64,000 nt of DNA. It comes from Telluria aromaticivorans. GTDB lineage: Bacteria > Pseudomonadota > Gammaproteobacteria > Burkholderiales > Burkholderiaceae_D. The position numbers were made by a program, and so were the translations under genes. Shown piece by piece: positions 15,884-25,302 of this stretch. Below the pieces are notes generated by a model. That model was not told the DNA's origin. It ran no database searches and saw only the letters and a list, made by a program, of their open reading frames with translations. The stretch lies in the NCBI RefSeq assembly GCF_013003915.1, contig NZ_JABAIV010000010.1, positions 62,001 to 126,000 of the forward strand, read 5' to 3'. How positions within the stretch are numbered: position 1 is the first letter of the stretch; every line of letters begins with the position of its first letter.

Positions 15884-17386
15884 ATGAGCGGTGCAGCTGC
15901 TACACCTGGCAACAAGGCCATTCCAGAGTTCAAACAGATCATGGGCCATCCGGCGCCATTGTGGATGCTGTTCATGACGGAGTTCTGGGAGCGCTTTGCG
16001 TTCTACGGCATCCGTTGGGCCCTCGTGCTCTACATCGTCGCCCAGTTCCACGGCGGCGACGCCGTCGGCCAGGCCGACGCCAACCTGATTTACGGTTCCT
16101 ACCTCGCGCTGGTGTATGCCGGCGCCGTCTTCGGCGGCTATGTCGCCGACCGCGTCATCGGCTACCAGCGCTCGATCCTGGTCGGGGCTGTCTTCATGGC
16201 GGCCGGCCTGTTCATGATCACGCTGCCGAACGAAGATGTCTTCAAGCTCGGCCTGGCCACGATCATCGTCGGTAACGGCATGTTCAAGCCGAACATCTCG
16301 GCCATGGTCGGCCAGCTGTACTCGCTGCACGACACCCGCCGCGATTCCGGTTTCACGATCTTCTACATGGGCATCAACGCCGGCGCCTTCTTCGCGCCGA
16401 TCGTCACCGGCCTGCTGGCGCAGGAATTCGGCGACGGCTCGACCCCTGCCTACAAGGTCGTGTTCGCCGCTGCCGGCGTCGGCATGCTGCTGGCGCTGGT
16501 CTGGTTCTTCATCGGCCGCAAGCAGCTCAAGGGCATCGGCGCGCCGGTCGGCGAACTGGCCAGCCCGAAGCGCCTGATCGGCGTGATCGTCGGCTCGCTG
16601 GTCGTCATCCCGGTCGTCTACATGCTGCTGCGCCTGGGCGCCGCCACGCTGCAGATCGTGCTGTCGGTGATGTTCGTGATCCTGGCGCTGATGCTGATCG
16701 TCGAAGGCGTCCGCGAAGGCAAGGTCGCGCGCGACAAGACCATCGCCATGATGATCATCTTCTTCTTCAACATCCTGTTCTGGTGCTTCTTCGAGCAGGC
16801 CGGCAGTTCGTTCACCTTCCTGGCCGACCAGATCGTCAACCGCGACTTCCTGGGCTTCTCGATCCCGGTTGCCTACTTCCAGTCGGTGAACGCCGTGGCG
16901 ATCATCATCTTCGCGCCGCTCATCGCCGCCGTCTGGGTGATGCTGGGCAAGCGCAACGCCAACCCGTCGATCCCGCGCAAGTTCGGCCTGGGCATCATCA
17001 TCAACGGCCTGGCCTTCGGCCTGCTGATGTACGCGCTGTCGCAGCTGCTGGACCCGGTCGGCCAGATCCCGGCCTGGACCCTGCTGGCGGTGTACACGAT
17101 CCAGTCGATCGGTGAGCTGTGCCTGTCGCCGATCGGCCTGTCGATGGTCACCAAGCTGGCTCCTACCCGCCTGGTGGGCCTGGGCATGGGCGGCTGGTTC
17201 CTGTCGACCGGTATCGGCAACAACCTGTCGGGCATCTTCGCCTCGCACGTCTCGGGCGATGCCGGCATGTCGGTGGCTTCGGCCCTGGACGGCTACACCT
17301 CGGGCTTCTGGATCCTGCTGGTCGGCGGCGTGCTGCTGTTCCTGCTCGCACCGCTGATCCAGAAACTGATGCACGGCGTGAAGTAA
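15884..17386 (+). CDS. POT-family proton-coupled di/tripeptide transporter
   Basis: A 500-residue inner-membrane symporter of the proton-dependent oligopeptide transporter family. The signature ExxERFxxYG is present as EFWERFAFYGIRWAL in the first membrane segment, and FYMGINAGAFFAPIVTGLLA matches the PTR2 signature around segment 5. About 12-14 membrane segments can be read. A GGAGGACC ribosome site precedes the ATG at 15884. It imports small peptides driven by protons. It is a single-gene unit with its own terminator and is divergent from ppnN. An OPT-type oligopeptide transporter lies 2.3 kb further on, indicating a peptide-using lifestyle. Confidence 0.92.
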   Translation: MSGAAATPGNKAIPEFKQIMGHPAPLWMLFMTEFWERFAFYGIRWALVLYIVAQFHGGDAVGQADANLIYGSYLALVYAGAVFGGYVADRVIGYQRSILVGAVFMAAGLFMITLPNEDVFKLGLATIIVGNGMFKPNISAMVGQLYSLHDTRRDSGFTIFYMGINAGAFFAPIVTGLLAQEFGDGSTPAYKVVFAAAGVGMLLALVWFFIGRKQLKGIGAPVGELASPKRLIGVIVGSLVVIPVVYMLLRLGAATLQIVLSVMFVILALMLIVEGVREGKVARDKTIAMMIIFFFNILFWCFFEQAGSSFTFLADQIVNRDFLGFSIPVAYFQSVNAVAIIIFAPLIAAVWVMLGKRNANPSIPRKFGLGIIINGLAFGLLMYALSQLLDPVGQIPAWTLLAVYTIQSIGELCLSPIGLSMVTKLAPTRLVGLGMGGWFLSTGIGNNLSGIFASHVSGDAGMSVASALDGYTSGFWILLVGGVLLFLLAPLIQKLMHGVK

Positions 17387-17405
17387 GCGTCATCACGTAC
17401 CAATG

Positions 17406-17434
17406 AAAACGGCGGCCTGCGGGCCGCCGTTTTT
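17406..17434 (+). terminator. Rho-independent terminator after the POT transporter
   Basis: ACGGCGGCC (17409-17417) and GGCCGCCGT (17422-17430) form a nine-base-pair stem with TGCG loop, followed by a T tract. Confidence 0.88.
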
Positions 17435-17488
17435 GTTTGTGTGCTGCGTGAGTGCCACGGACTTGGAGGGAGCGATGCCAGTGGCATT

Positions 17489-17609
17489 GTTCCCGCCTTC
17501 GCCGGGAGTCATGGCCGCCAGTGGCGGGCATGACGGTCTTTGAGCAGTAAGTACTTATCCATCCACCTCACACTATGCTCCGTCATCCCCGCGCAGGCGG
17601 GGATCCAGG
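17489..17609. repeat. Two copies of a short palindromic repeat, opposite orientation
   Basis: CGTCATCCCCGC GCA GCGGGGATCCAGG-type sequence at 17581-17609 and a diverged copy with TTCCCGCCTTCGCCGGGA at 17490-17507. Similar cgtcattcccgc/gcgggaatccag palindromes are common intergenic repeats in betaproteobacteria, comparable with the neisserial dRS3 type. They fill the gap between the POT gene and the convergent LysR gene. Confidence 0.6.
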
Positions 17610-17630
17610 TTTGCGTGTATGACCCGGAAC

Positions 17631-18530
17631 TCAACCCCGCTCCATCGTCGCCCGCAAGGCATCCATCTCTGCCACCATCCACTCCCTGAAGCGCTGCACC
17701 TTGAGCATGTGCTCCTTGTGCGGGTTGACCAGGAAACGGTAGCCGTTCGCAAACGGCGCGCTCTTGCAGGAGATTTGCCGCAGCGCGCCCGATTCGATGT
17801 CCTGGAAGGCGATCCCGTACGGCACCAGGGCCACGCCCTGCCCCGCCACCGCTGCCTGCACCAGCACGCCCCAATGGGTATAGCCACGCGAGAAATCGTA
17901 CTTGCCCTTGAGCGCGCGGTTCTCGTTCAAGAGCTGCAGCCAGGCTTCCGGCGACTGCACCACCAGGAGGCTGTGCTGCGGCAGGTCGGCCAGGCTCAAG
18001 GCGTCCTGCCCGGGCGCCAGCAGCTCGGGGCTGTACACCGGCACCAGGCGCTCGCGCAACAGCACCGTCGGGTCGCCGTCGCTCACCGGTCCGTAGCGCA
18101 CCGCCACGTCGGTGCTGTCGGCCTGCAGGTCGACCGGGGCGTCGTTCGAATCGATGCGGATGTCGAGTTCCGGATACAGCTTGGTGAAGCGGTGCATGCG
18201 CGGTACCAGCCACTTGATCGCGAACGAATGCGTGGTCGAGATCCGCAGCACCGCTTCCTCGTCGCCACGCTGCAGCGCCGCGACCTTGGCGCGCAGGTCG
18301 GCCAGCATGCGGCCGGTGGCAATCGCCAGTTCCTGGCCTTTCTCGGTCAGCGAGATATGGCGCGGATGGCGCACGAACAGCGGAAAGCCGACGTTCTCCT
18401 CGAGCTGTTTGACCTGCAGGCTGACCGCCGCCGGGGTCTTGTGCAGCTCGCGCGCGGCCAGCTTGAAGCTGCCCCAGCGTGCCGCGCAATCGAAGTCGAT
18501 CAGCCCCGAGAGGCTGCGCAAGGGTTTCAT
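17631..18530 (-). CDS. LysR-family regulator (GcvA-like subgroup)
   Basis: A 299-residue LysR regulator with HTH at residues 5-60 (FDCAARWGSFKLAARELHKT, PAAVSLQVKQLEENVGFPLF) and an effector domain starting near residue 90 (LRISTTHSFAIKWLVPRMHR). The F-x-x-LAARELxxTPAAVS pattern and the TTHSFAxKWLVPR motif are typical of the GcvA-like group. I chose the ATG at 18530, which has a strong GGAGGGG just upstream, over the ATG at 18545. It is divergent from the NAD-dependent epimerase gene with about 106 bases between, so the epimerase is the natural candidate target. Confidence 0.88.
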   Translation of the reverse strand: MKPLRSLSGLIDFDCAARWGSFKLAARELHKTPAAVSLQVKQLEENVGFPLFVRHPRHISLTEKGQELAIATGRMLADLRAKVAALQRGDEEAVLRISTTHSFAIKWLVPRMHRFTKLYPELDIRIDSNDAPVDLQADSTDVAVRYGPVSDGDPTVLLRERLVPVYSPELLAPGQDALSLADLPQHSLLVVQSPEAWLQLLNENRALKGKYDFSRGYTHWGVLVQAAVAGQGVALVPYGIAFQDIESGALRQISCKSAPFANGYRFLVNPHKEHMLKVQRFREWMVAEMDALRATMERG

Positions 18531-18636
18531 GACCCCTCCATGCATAAGTTTTTCTTATTCAACGCCAACGCTTTTTCTCGGTTGATGAAATTTGCTGCTT
18601 TGCAGAAAATATACTCGATCCTATAAGGAAAAAGTC

Positions 18637-19572
18637 ATGCGCAAGAATATATTGGTGATCGGCGGCACCCGGTTTTTCGGCAAACTCCTGGTCCAGCGCC
18701 TGCTGCGTGCCGGCCACCAGGTCACCATCGCCACGCGCGGCTATGCGCCCGATCCGTTCGGCGACCGCTTTGGCGACCAATTCGCGCGCGTGCGCGTCGA
18801 CCGCCGCAACGAGCATGCGATGCGCAACGCGTTCCGGCACGCCTCCTTCGACATTGTCTACGACCAGATGTGCTATTCGCCGCCGGACGCCGCCATCTCG
18901 GTGCGTGTCTTCGCCGGCAAGGTGGGCCGCTATGTCATGACCTCGACCATCGATGCCTACCGCGGCCTGGCCCCAAGCGACCTGGCCTTCCGGGAAGACG
19001 CGCTGCAGGTGCAGGCACAGGCGATCGACAGCGCCTACCCGTGGCACGACCCGGCACTGGCCATCGACAGCTATGTCGCGGGCAAGGTGCAGGCAGAGGC
19101 TTACCTGGTGCGCGACGGCAGTCTCCCGCTGGCGACCGTGCGCCTGGCGCATGTGCTGGGCGGGCCGGAGGACTTTACCGGGCGGCTGGCGCATTACGTG
19201 GACCTGGTGCGGATGCGGGCTTTCTTGAGCTATACGAATGCTGCGGCCAAGGTGTCGTTCATGGAGGCGTCGGGGGCGGCTGATTTCCTGGTGTGGGCGG
19301 GGGCGCAGGCGTTCACCGGGGCGGTGAATGCGGGCGATGACGGGGCGCTGTCGGCGCTCGATTTGCATGCGCGGGTGGCGCGGGTGCTGGATGACGTGCC
19401 GCGGGCGGTCAAGGTGGCTGGGCCTGTACAGCCGGGGGTATTGTCGCCGTTTGATTTCGTTGAACCGCTGGTGCTGGATACGTCGCGGGCGAAGGCGCTG
19501 GGGTATCGGTTCGGGCACACCGACGAGTGGATGGAGGACGTCATCCGGCATCACGACTTGGCATACGTCTGA
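18637..19572 (+). CDS. NAD-dependent epimerase/reductase-like protein (SDR extended type)
   Basis: A 311-residue Rossmann-fold protein. The dinucleotide-binding motif is at the N-terminus (NILVIGGTRFFGKLLVQRLL), followed by VTIATRG. A serine/threonine-rich YVMTSTIDAYRG region marks the active-site area; a classical YxxxK is not clear, only DSYVAGKVQAEAYL. Such proteins are often annotated as NAD-dependent epimerase/dehydratase, and some resemble chloroplast RNA-binding CSP41-like or isoflavone-reductase-like members; the substrate is unknown. The ATG at 18637 has AAGGA nine to ten bases upstream. It is divergent from a LysR regulator and followed by a REP unit and terminator. Confidence 0.75.
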   Translation: MRKNILVIGGTRFFGKLLVQRLLRAGHQVTIATRGYAPDPFGDRFGDQFARVRVDRRNEHAMRNAFRHASFDIVYDQMCYSPPDAAISVRVFAGKVGRYVMTSTIDAYRGLAPSDLAFREDALQVQAQAIDSAYPWHDPALAIDSYVAGKVQAEAYLVRDGSLPLATVRLAHVLGGPEDFTGRLAHYVDLVRMRAFLSYTNAAAKVSFMEASGAADFLVWAGAQAFTGAVNAGDDGALSALDLHARVARVLDDVPRAVKVAGPVQPGVLSPFDFVEPLVLDTSRAKALGYRFGHTDEWMEDVIRHHDLAYV

Positions 19573-19603
19573 CCGCGTGGGCAGGAGGACCTGCCCACCC
19601 TAC
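19573..19603. repeat. Single REP-like palindrome
   Basis: CGCGTGGGCAGG ... CCTGCCCACCCTAC matches the hairpin of the paired units at 14167-14200 and 54427-54458, located directly after the epimerase stop. Confidence 0.75.
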
Positions 19604-19627
19604 GAGGAGCAGGAATGTTCGCGATGT

Positions 19628-19656
19628 AAAAATGGCCCGGAGATCCGGGCCATTTT
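19628..19656. terminator. Bidirectional rho-independent terminator
   Basis: AAAATGGCCCGG (19629-19640) pairs with CCGGGCCATTTT (19645-19656) around an AGAT loop; it lies between two convergent genes and has A/T arms on both sides. Confidence 0.9.
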
Positions 19657-19659
19657 CAT

Positions 19660-21945
19660 TTAGCGCTTCGCTTTTTCCCGCGCCACCCAGTACAGGACGG
19701 CGATGATCAGTGCGTACGGGATCAGGGTCAGCACGTTCGCGCTATCGCCCGCGAAGAACGGGTTCGAGGCCTCGGCCCACTTGACCATGGTGCTGTCGAA
19801 ATCGGTCAGCACGCCGGCGGTGATGGCGATGATGATGCCGGCCAGTGCGCCGCCGGCGATATAGCCGGAGGCCAGCAGCGTGCCGGAGCTGCGGTCGCCC
19901 GCGGCCTGGCGTTCTTCATCGTTCAGCTTCTGGTATTGCGGCAGCTTGTTGTTGCCGCGGTCGGCCAGCCAGCGCACCATGCCGCCGACGGCGATCGGCA
20001 GCGTGGAGATCAGCGGCAGGTAGACGCCGACCGAGAAGGCCAGCGCGTGCACGCCAGCCATCTCCAGCACCACCGAGATCATCACGCCGAACAGCACCAG
20101 CGTCCATGGCAATTCCTGGTCGAGGATGCCCTTGATGATGTAGGACATCAGGACCGCCTTGGGCGCGTCGTATTTCTTCACCTCGGTGCCGTCCGGGCGG
20201 GTCTTGTGGGTGCCGTTGATGCCCGGGTCGACCAGGTAGGCCAGCTTGCCGTCGTCGGTCACCAGGTATTTGCCAGCCGGGCCGCCGACCGTATCGCGCT
20301 TCTGCCAGACCTTGTAGGTGTTGGTGTCCGTCGCGGCCTGCGGGCCCTGCAGCTTATCAAGCTGGGTCAGCTTCGACGCATCGACCGTCAATCCCGGCGC
20401 GACCTGGGCCGCCGGCACGTAGACCGTGCCTGCGTCGTTCAGCTTGAGCAGGATCGGGCCCAGGATCAGGGCCGAGGCGAAGGCGCCGCACAGGATCGCG
20501 TACTGCTGCATGCGCGGCGTGGAACCGACCAGGTAGCCGGTCTTCAGGTCTTGCGAGGTGGTGCCGGCATTGCTGGCGGCGATACAGACGATCGCGCCGA
20601 CCGATAGCGCGGTGACGTAATACTGGCCGCCGGTCCAGCCCATCAGCAGGAAGATCAGGCAGGTGAACAGCAGCGTGGCCACCGCCATGCCGGAAATCGG
20701 GTTCGAGGACGAACCGACTTCGCCGGTCAGGCGCGAGGACACGGTCGCAAACAGGAAACCGAACACCAGGATCAAGAGCGCGCCCAGCAGATTCATGTGC
20801 AGCGGGGTGGCCACCGTGATGATGGCGATGATGGCCAGGCAGCCGATTACCACCCATTTGAGCGGGATGTCCAGGTCGGTGCGCAGGACCGGGCCGCCGG
20901 CAGCGCCCGCGGCGTTGGCCTTGCCCTTGCCCATGCCCGACAGGCCCCCGGTAAGGCCTTTCCAGATGGTGGGCATGGAGCGGAACAGCGAAATCAGGCC
21001 GCCCGCGGCTACTGCGCCGGCGCCGATATACAGCACGTAGGCGTTGCGGATATCGTCCGGGCCCATGTCGCGGATCAAGGTAGTTCCCGGCGACAGCGGC
21101 ACCGTGAGCAGCTCGCCGAAGAATTTGATCATCGGGATCATGAGCAGGTAGGACAGCACCCCACCGGCCGCCATCGTGAAGGCGATGCGCGGGCCAATGA
21201 TGTAGCCCACGCCCAGCAGTTCGGGCGAGACTTCGGCGCCGGCGGAACCGCCCTTGAGCGGGGCCGCGAATTCGAAGTTGACGTAATCGCGCCAGCCCTT
21301 GAACGACACGCTCAGGGTCTTGTACAGCAGCCCTATGCCGAAACCGCCGAAGATGATCATGGCGCGGCGCTTGGCGTCCCGGGCAGCATCCGAGCCGGCT
21401 TCGCGCACTTCGCCGGCCGCTTCGCGCGAGGTCTCGGTGGCGGCGGCCTTGAGCACTTCGGCGCAGGCCGTGCCTTCCGGGTATTTCAGTTCGCGGTGCG
21501 CGTCGACGATCATGGTGCGGCGCATCGGGATCATCATCAGGATGCCCAGCAGGCCACCCAGCACGCCCACCAGCATCACGCGCGAGATCTCCAGGTCGAA
21601 GCCGAGGATCAGGATCGCCGGCATGGTCACGCCCAGGCCGAAGGCGAGCGATTCGCCGGCCGAGCCGGCCGTTTGCGTGATGCTGTTTTCCAGGATGGTC
21701 GATTCGCGCGCGCCGAATTTCTTCGCGGTGTGGAACAGTGTGATGGCGATGACCGCCACCGGGATCGAGGCGCTGACCGTGAGGCCGACCTTCAGGACCA
21801 GGTAAAGCGACGAGGCGCCGAAGATCATGCCCAGCACGACGCCCATGACCAGGGCGCGCAGCGTCATTTCAGGCAGTTGCGCGCTGGCCGGGATATAGGG
21901 TTTGAACGCGGCCGCGGCGTGATCGGGAGGTGGATCGTAAGGCAT
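19660..21945 (-). CDS. OPT-family oligopeptide transporter
   Basis: A 761-residue polytopic membrane protein of the oligopeptide transporter family. It begins with a short cytoplasmic tail (ending PYIPASAQLPEMTLRAL) followed by GVVLGMIFGASSLYLVLKVG, the conserved OPT start, and has SITQTAGSAGES, PEGTACAEVL and SNAGTTSQDLKTGYLVG, all typical of bacterial OPT proteins. Roughly 14-16 membrane segments can be read, with a large non-membrane loop near residues 520-600 (TDTNTYKVWQKRDTVGGPAG). Members carry peptides or metal chelates by proton coupling; the substrate is unknown here. It is a monocistronic unit, divergent from the PBP gene. Confidence 0.92.
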   Translation of the reverse strand: MPYDPPPDHAAAAFKPYIPASAQLPEMTLRALVMGVVLGMIFGASSLYLVLKVGLTVSASIPVAVIAITLFHTAKKFGARESTILENSITQTAGSAGESLAFGLGVTMPAILILGFDLEISRVMLVGVLGGLLGILMMIPMRRTMIVDAHRELKYPEGTACAEVLKAAATETSREAAGEVREAGSDAARDAKRRAMIIFGGFGIGLLYKTLSVSFKGWRDYVNFEFAAPLKGGSAGAEVSPELLGVGYIIGPRIAFTMAAGGVLSYLLMIPMIKFFGELLTVPLSPGTTLIRDMGPDDIRNAYVLYIGAGAVAAGGLISLFRSMPTIWKGLTGGLSGMGKGKANAAGAAGGPVLRTDLDIPLKWVVIGCLAIIAIITVATPLHMNLLGALLILVFGFLFATVSSRLTGEVGSSSNPISGMAVATLLFTCLIFLLMGWTGGQYYVTALSVGAIVCIAASNAGTTSQDLKTGYLVGSTPRMQQYAILCGAFASALILGPILLKLNDAGTVYVPAAQVAPGLTVDASKLTQLDKLQGPQAATDTNTYKVWQKRDTVGGPAGKYLVTDDGKLAYLVDPGINGTHKTRPDGTEVKKYDAPKAVLMSYIIKGILDQELPWTLVLFGVMISVVLEMAGVHALAFSVGVYLPLISTLPIAVGGMVRWLADRGNNKLPQYQKLNDEERQAAGDRSSGTLLASGYIAGGALAGIIIAITAGVLTDFDSTMVKWAEASNPFFAGDSANVLTLIPYALIIAVLYWVAREKAKR

Positions 21946-22042
21946 GGGCTTCCTTCGGAATGCATACTTAGGAGGGACTGAATCCGTGACTATCGCACAT
22001 GCCGAAATGGAATGAAAGCGGTTTAGTTTTAGAATGCCGGGG

Positions 22043-22048
22043 TAGAAT
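22043..22048 (+). promoter_or_regulatory. Candidate -10 box for the class A PBP gene
   Basis: TAGAAT 64 bases before the GTG start. The same TAGAAT or TATAAT form precedes several core genes in the window. Confidence 0.35.
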
Positions 22049-22111
22049 CACTGCCGACTGCCAGTAGCAGCACCGGCCTAATATCGAGAGCACAGCATCG
22101 AGAGCAAAGTA

Positions 22112-24526
22112 GTGACCAAGCATGCAAACGACAGCGCCCGGCTACCGGCGCAGCGCCTCCGCCGTCTCCGCGGATTCATCCTCCTGATGCTCGCCGCCCT
22201 GGTCCTGATCATCGCGGGCGCCGCGATCTACGTGATGTCGGCAATCCTGCCGAACGTCCCAAGCATCGACGCGGTGACCGACTACCGGCCCAAGATCCCG
22301 CTGCGTATTTATACGGCCGATAATGTGCTGATCGGCGAATTCGGCGTCGAGCACCGCGAGTTCGTACCGATCGCGAAAGTGCCGCCCCTGATGAAATCGG
22401 CCCTGCTGGCGATCGAGGACACGCGCTTCTACGAACACGGGGGCATCGACTGGATCCGCGCGGCCGGCGCCGCGAGATCCAACCTGCGCGGGGGCTTCCG
22501 CCAGGGCGCCTCGACCATCACGATGCAGGTGGCGCGCAACTTCTTCCTGTCGCGCGAAAAGCTCATTTCGCGCAAGCTCACCGAAATCGCCCTCGCCTAC
22601 CGCATCGAGGATGCGCTGACCAAGGAGCAAATCCTCGAGCTGTACATGAACCAGATCTACCTCGGCAACCGCTCCTACGGCTTCTCGAGCGCTGCGCGCA
22701 GCTATTTCGGCAAGTCGCTCGACGACTTGAGCCTGGCCGAGACCGCGATGCTGGCCGGCCTGCCGCAAAACCCGTCGCGCCACAACCCGGTAGTGAACCC
22801 AAAGCGCGCGCAGCTGCGCCAGCACGCGGTGCTCAAGCGCCTGTACGAGCTGGGCGACATCAGCGAGCCGGATTACCGCCAGGCCCTTGGCGAACCGCTG
22901 CGCCTCAAGCGCGGGGGCCAGGCCTTCGATACAAAAGCCGACTATGTGGCCGAACTGGCGCGCCAGGCCGTGTTCGCCCAGTTCGGCGAAGCCGCCTACG
23001 AGCGCGGCATCGTGGTGACCACCACCATCCTCAAGGCCGAACAGGATGCGGCCTACGAATCGGTGCGCCGCAACGTGCTGGACTACGACCAGCGCCATGG
23101 CTACCGCGGCCCGGAAGCGCGCATCGAGCTGCCGGAAGACCCGGAAGAACGCGAGGAAGCCATCGTCGAGGCCCTGCAGAAGCGTCCCTCGAGCGACGGC
23201 CTGGTGCCGGCGATGGTCCTGGCCGCGTCCAGCAAGGCGGTGCGGGTCGAAACCCTGGCCGGCGACGAGCTGACGATCGAGGGCGCCGGCCTGAAATTTG
23301 CGGCGCGCGGCCTCGCGCCGGCGGCGAAGGAATCGCTCGCCATCGCCCCAGGCGCGGTCATCCGCATCAGCAAGCGTGGAAAAGACGGCTGGGCCATCAC
23401 CCAGGTGCCCCAGGTCGCTGCTGCATTCGTCGCCATCGACGCCGATACCGGCGCCTACCACGCGCTGGTCGGCGGTTTCGACTACAACCTGCAGAAGTTC
23501 AACCACGTGACCCAGGCCTGGCGCCAGCCCGGCTCCGCGATCAAGCCCTTCGTCTATGCGGCGGCGCTCGACAAGGGCTACTCGCCGGGCACGCGCATCC
23601 TCGACGAACAGCTCGACATGCCGGGCGAGAACGCCGGCGCCACCTGGTCGCCGCAGAACGACGATGGCGTGTTCAGCGGACCGGTCACGATGCGCTATTC
23701 GCTGGCGCATTCGAAGAACGTGACCACCGTGCGCCTGCTGCGCGCCGTGGGCGTCGACTACGCCCACGATTACCTGGGCCGCTTCGGCTTCGACCTGCCG
23801 CGCCACGCCAGGAACATGACCCTGGCCCTGGGCACCGGCGCTGTCACCCCGCTGCAGATGGCCGGCGCGTATGCGGTCTTCGCCAACGGCGGCTACCGGG
23901 TCAAACCCTACCTGATCTCGCAGATCCGCGACGGCAACGGCAGTATCATCCTGGAAAACAAGCCGGCCGCGAAGCAGGACGGCGACCGGGTGCTGGATGC
24001 GCGCAATGCCTTCATCCTCGATTCCATGCTGCGCGACGTCACCCGCTACGGCACCGGTGCTGCCTCCGTGCAGAAGCTGGGCCGCACGGACATCGCCGGC
24101 AAGACCGGCACCACCAGCGACGCGATCGACGGCTGGTTCGCCGGCTACGGCGGCAAGGTGGTGGCGGTGGCCTGGATGGGCTATGACGAGCCGCGTTCGC
24201 TCGGCGGGCGCGAATTCGGCGCCACCCTGGCCCTGCCGATCTGGATCGACTACATGCGGGTCGCGCTGCCCAAGGTGCCCGCGCAACAGGAAGGAGAAAT
24301 GCGGCTCGAGCCGGAAGGCGTGATACGCGAGAACGACGACTGGATCCTTGCCGAATTCGCGGAGCGGCCCGACCTGCACACCATCGACATCGAGCCGGCG
24401 CCGGAAGACACTGCAGAACCCGATGAGCTGGAACCAGGAGAAGAGCCCGGGAATGTACCGGCGCCTGCAGCACCTGTCGCACCTGTTGCATCGCCACCAC
24501 CGCCCGCGCCCTCGCCGCTTTTCTAG
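22112..24526 (+). CDS. Class A penicillin-binding protein 1A (bifunctional transglycosylase/transpeptidase)
   Basis: An 804-residue bitopic inner-membrane enzyme that polymerises and cross-links peptidoglycan. One membrane helix lies at residues 22-46. The GT51 transglycosylase domain carries the catalytic Glu in AIEDTRFYEHGGIDW and further signatures GASTITMQVARNFFLSRE, RKLTEI and AAMLAGLPQNPS-like text. The transpeptidase domain has the active-site SxxK in PGSAIKPF, an SKN triad and KTGTTSDAIDGWFAGY. It ends in a Pro/Ala-rich tail. The start is GTG at 22112. It is most like PBP1a (mrcA/ponA), including the central OB-type insert at residues 310-430. Confidence 0.92.
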   Translation: MTKHANDSARLPAQRLRRLRGFILLMLAALVLIIAGAAIYVMSAILPNVPSIDAVTDYRPKIPLRIYTADNVLIGEFGVEHREFVPIAKVPPLMKSALLAIEDTRFYEHGGIDWIRAAGAARSNLRGGFRQGASTITMQVARNFFLSREKLISRKLTEIALAYRIEDALTKEQILELYMNQIYLGNRSYGFSSAARSYFGKSLDDLSLAETAMLAGLPQNPSRHNPVVNPKRAQLRQHAVLKRLYELGDISEPDYRQALGEPLRLKRGGQAFDTKADYVAELARQAVFAQFGEAAYERGIVVTTTILKAEQDAAYESVRRNVLDYDQRHGYRGPEARIELPEDPEEREEAIVEALQKRPSSDGLVPAMVLAASSKAVRVETLAGDELTIEGAGLKFAARGLAPAAKESLAIAPGAVIRISKRGKDGWAITQVPQVAAAFVAIDADTGAYHALVGGFDYNLQKFNHVTQAWRQPGSAIKPFVYAAALDKGYSPGTRILDEQLDMPGENAGATWSPQNDDGVFSGPVTMRYSLAHSKNVTTVRLLRAVGVDYAHDYLGRFGFDLPRHARNMTLALGTGAVTPLQMAGAYAVFANGGYRVKPYLISQIRDGNGSIILENKPAAKQDGDRVLDARNAFILDSMLRDVTRYGTGAASVQKLGRTDIAGKTGTTSDAIDGWFAGYGGKVVAVAWMGYDEPRSLGGREFGATLALPIWIDYMRVALPKVPAQQEGEMRLEPEGVIRENDDWILAEFAERPDLHTIDIEPAPEDTAEPDELEPGEEPGNVPAPAAPVAPVASPPPPAPSPLF

Positions 24527-24647
24527 GCTATCCTGACCGGGTTCCAGCAAGACTTGCGCACGCTTTATCGAGCTTGCGGGAACCCGCGGGCCACCCCCGG
24601 GTCTGTTATTGGGCGGTTCGCGTTCCACATAACCTGAGGAGATCAGC

Positions 24648-25007
24648 ATGGCCTATGTCGACGGTTTCATCCTTCCCCTTCCAAAATCCAACATCGAGAA
24701 ATACCGCGAAGTCGCCACGCGCTGCGGCGAGATATGGCGCGAGCATGGCGCGCTACAGTTCCGCGAGTGCATTGCCGAAGACGTCAAGCCGGGCAAGCTG
24801 ACCTCGTTCCCGCAGGCGGTCAACCTGGAAGACGGCGAAACCGTGATCTTCTCGTGGATCGTCTACGAATCGCGCGAGAAGCGCGACGAGGTCAACGACA
24901 AGGTCATGAAGGATCCGCGCATGACGGACCTCATGAAGCCCGAGGCCATGCCCTTCGACGGCAAGCGCATGGTTTACGGCGGCTTCGACATGATCGTCGA
25001 TCTCTAG
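24648..25007 (+). CDS. DUF1428 family protein
   Basis: A 119-residue protein with the DUF1428 (YbaA-like, dimeric alpha/beta-barrel) pattern: MAYVDGFILPLPKSNIEKY, IWREHGALQFRECIAEDVKP, and VYESREKRDEVNDKVMKDPR. A GAGGAG ribosome site precedes the ATG at 24648. The biochemical role of the family is not established. It stands alone between the PBP gene and the PYP operon. Confidence 0.88.
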   Translation: MAYVDGFILPLPKSNIEKYREVATRCGEIWREHGALQFRECIAEDVKPGKLTSFPQAVNLEDGETVIFSWIVYESREKRDEVNDKVMKDPRMTDLMKPEAMPFDGKRMVYGGFDMIVDL

Positions 25008-25212
25008 CCACCCGCACTTGCATCCACGCCCGGCATGCGTGCGTCCGTGGATGCCCCAGGCGGAACTGCGCAATCTGACGAGATCCGTACCAGTCACGGC
25101 CCCGACGAAGCCCGCCACTCCTGCCGCGCCCGCCGCCCTTGGTTCACACGGGCCTGCTGCTGTCAATGCCTCCGCCCAACTTCCGCCAAAAGTGATATCC
25201 GACAACGGAAAG

Positions 25213-25261
25213 TGTCAAATCGCCGCGCATTTAATTGACAAGCTCCCTGACGCTATGTCAA
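25213..25261 (+). promoter_or_regulatory. Three alternating TGTCAA half-sites upstream of the PYP operon
   Basis: TGTCAA (25213-25218), its reverse complement TTGACA (25235-25240) and TGTCAA again (25256-25261) are centred 22 and 21 bases apart, about two helical turns. The middle site could also serve as a -35 hexamer. They lie 42-90 bases before the PYP-like start codon. Confidence 0.4.
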
Positions 25262-25302
25262 CATCAATTTCCTCAAATCAACCCACCCATCCGGAGCTAT
25301 TC

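Noticed and set aside
25018..25302. Longer N-terminal extension of the PYP-like protein
   Set aside because: The upstream frame lacks a ribosome site and PAS homology; the ATG at 25303 has a well-placed GGAG and gives the length of PYP proteins.
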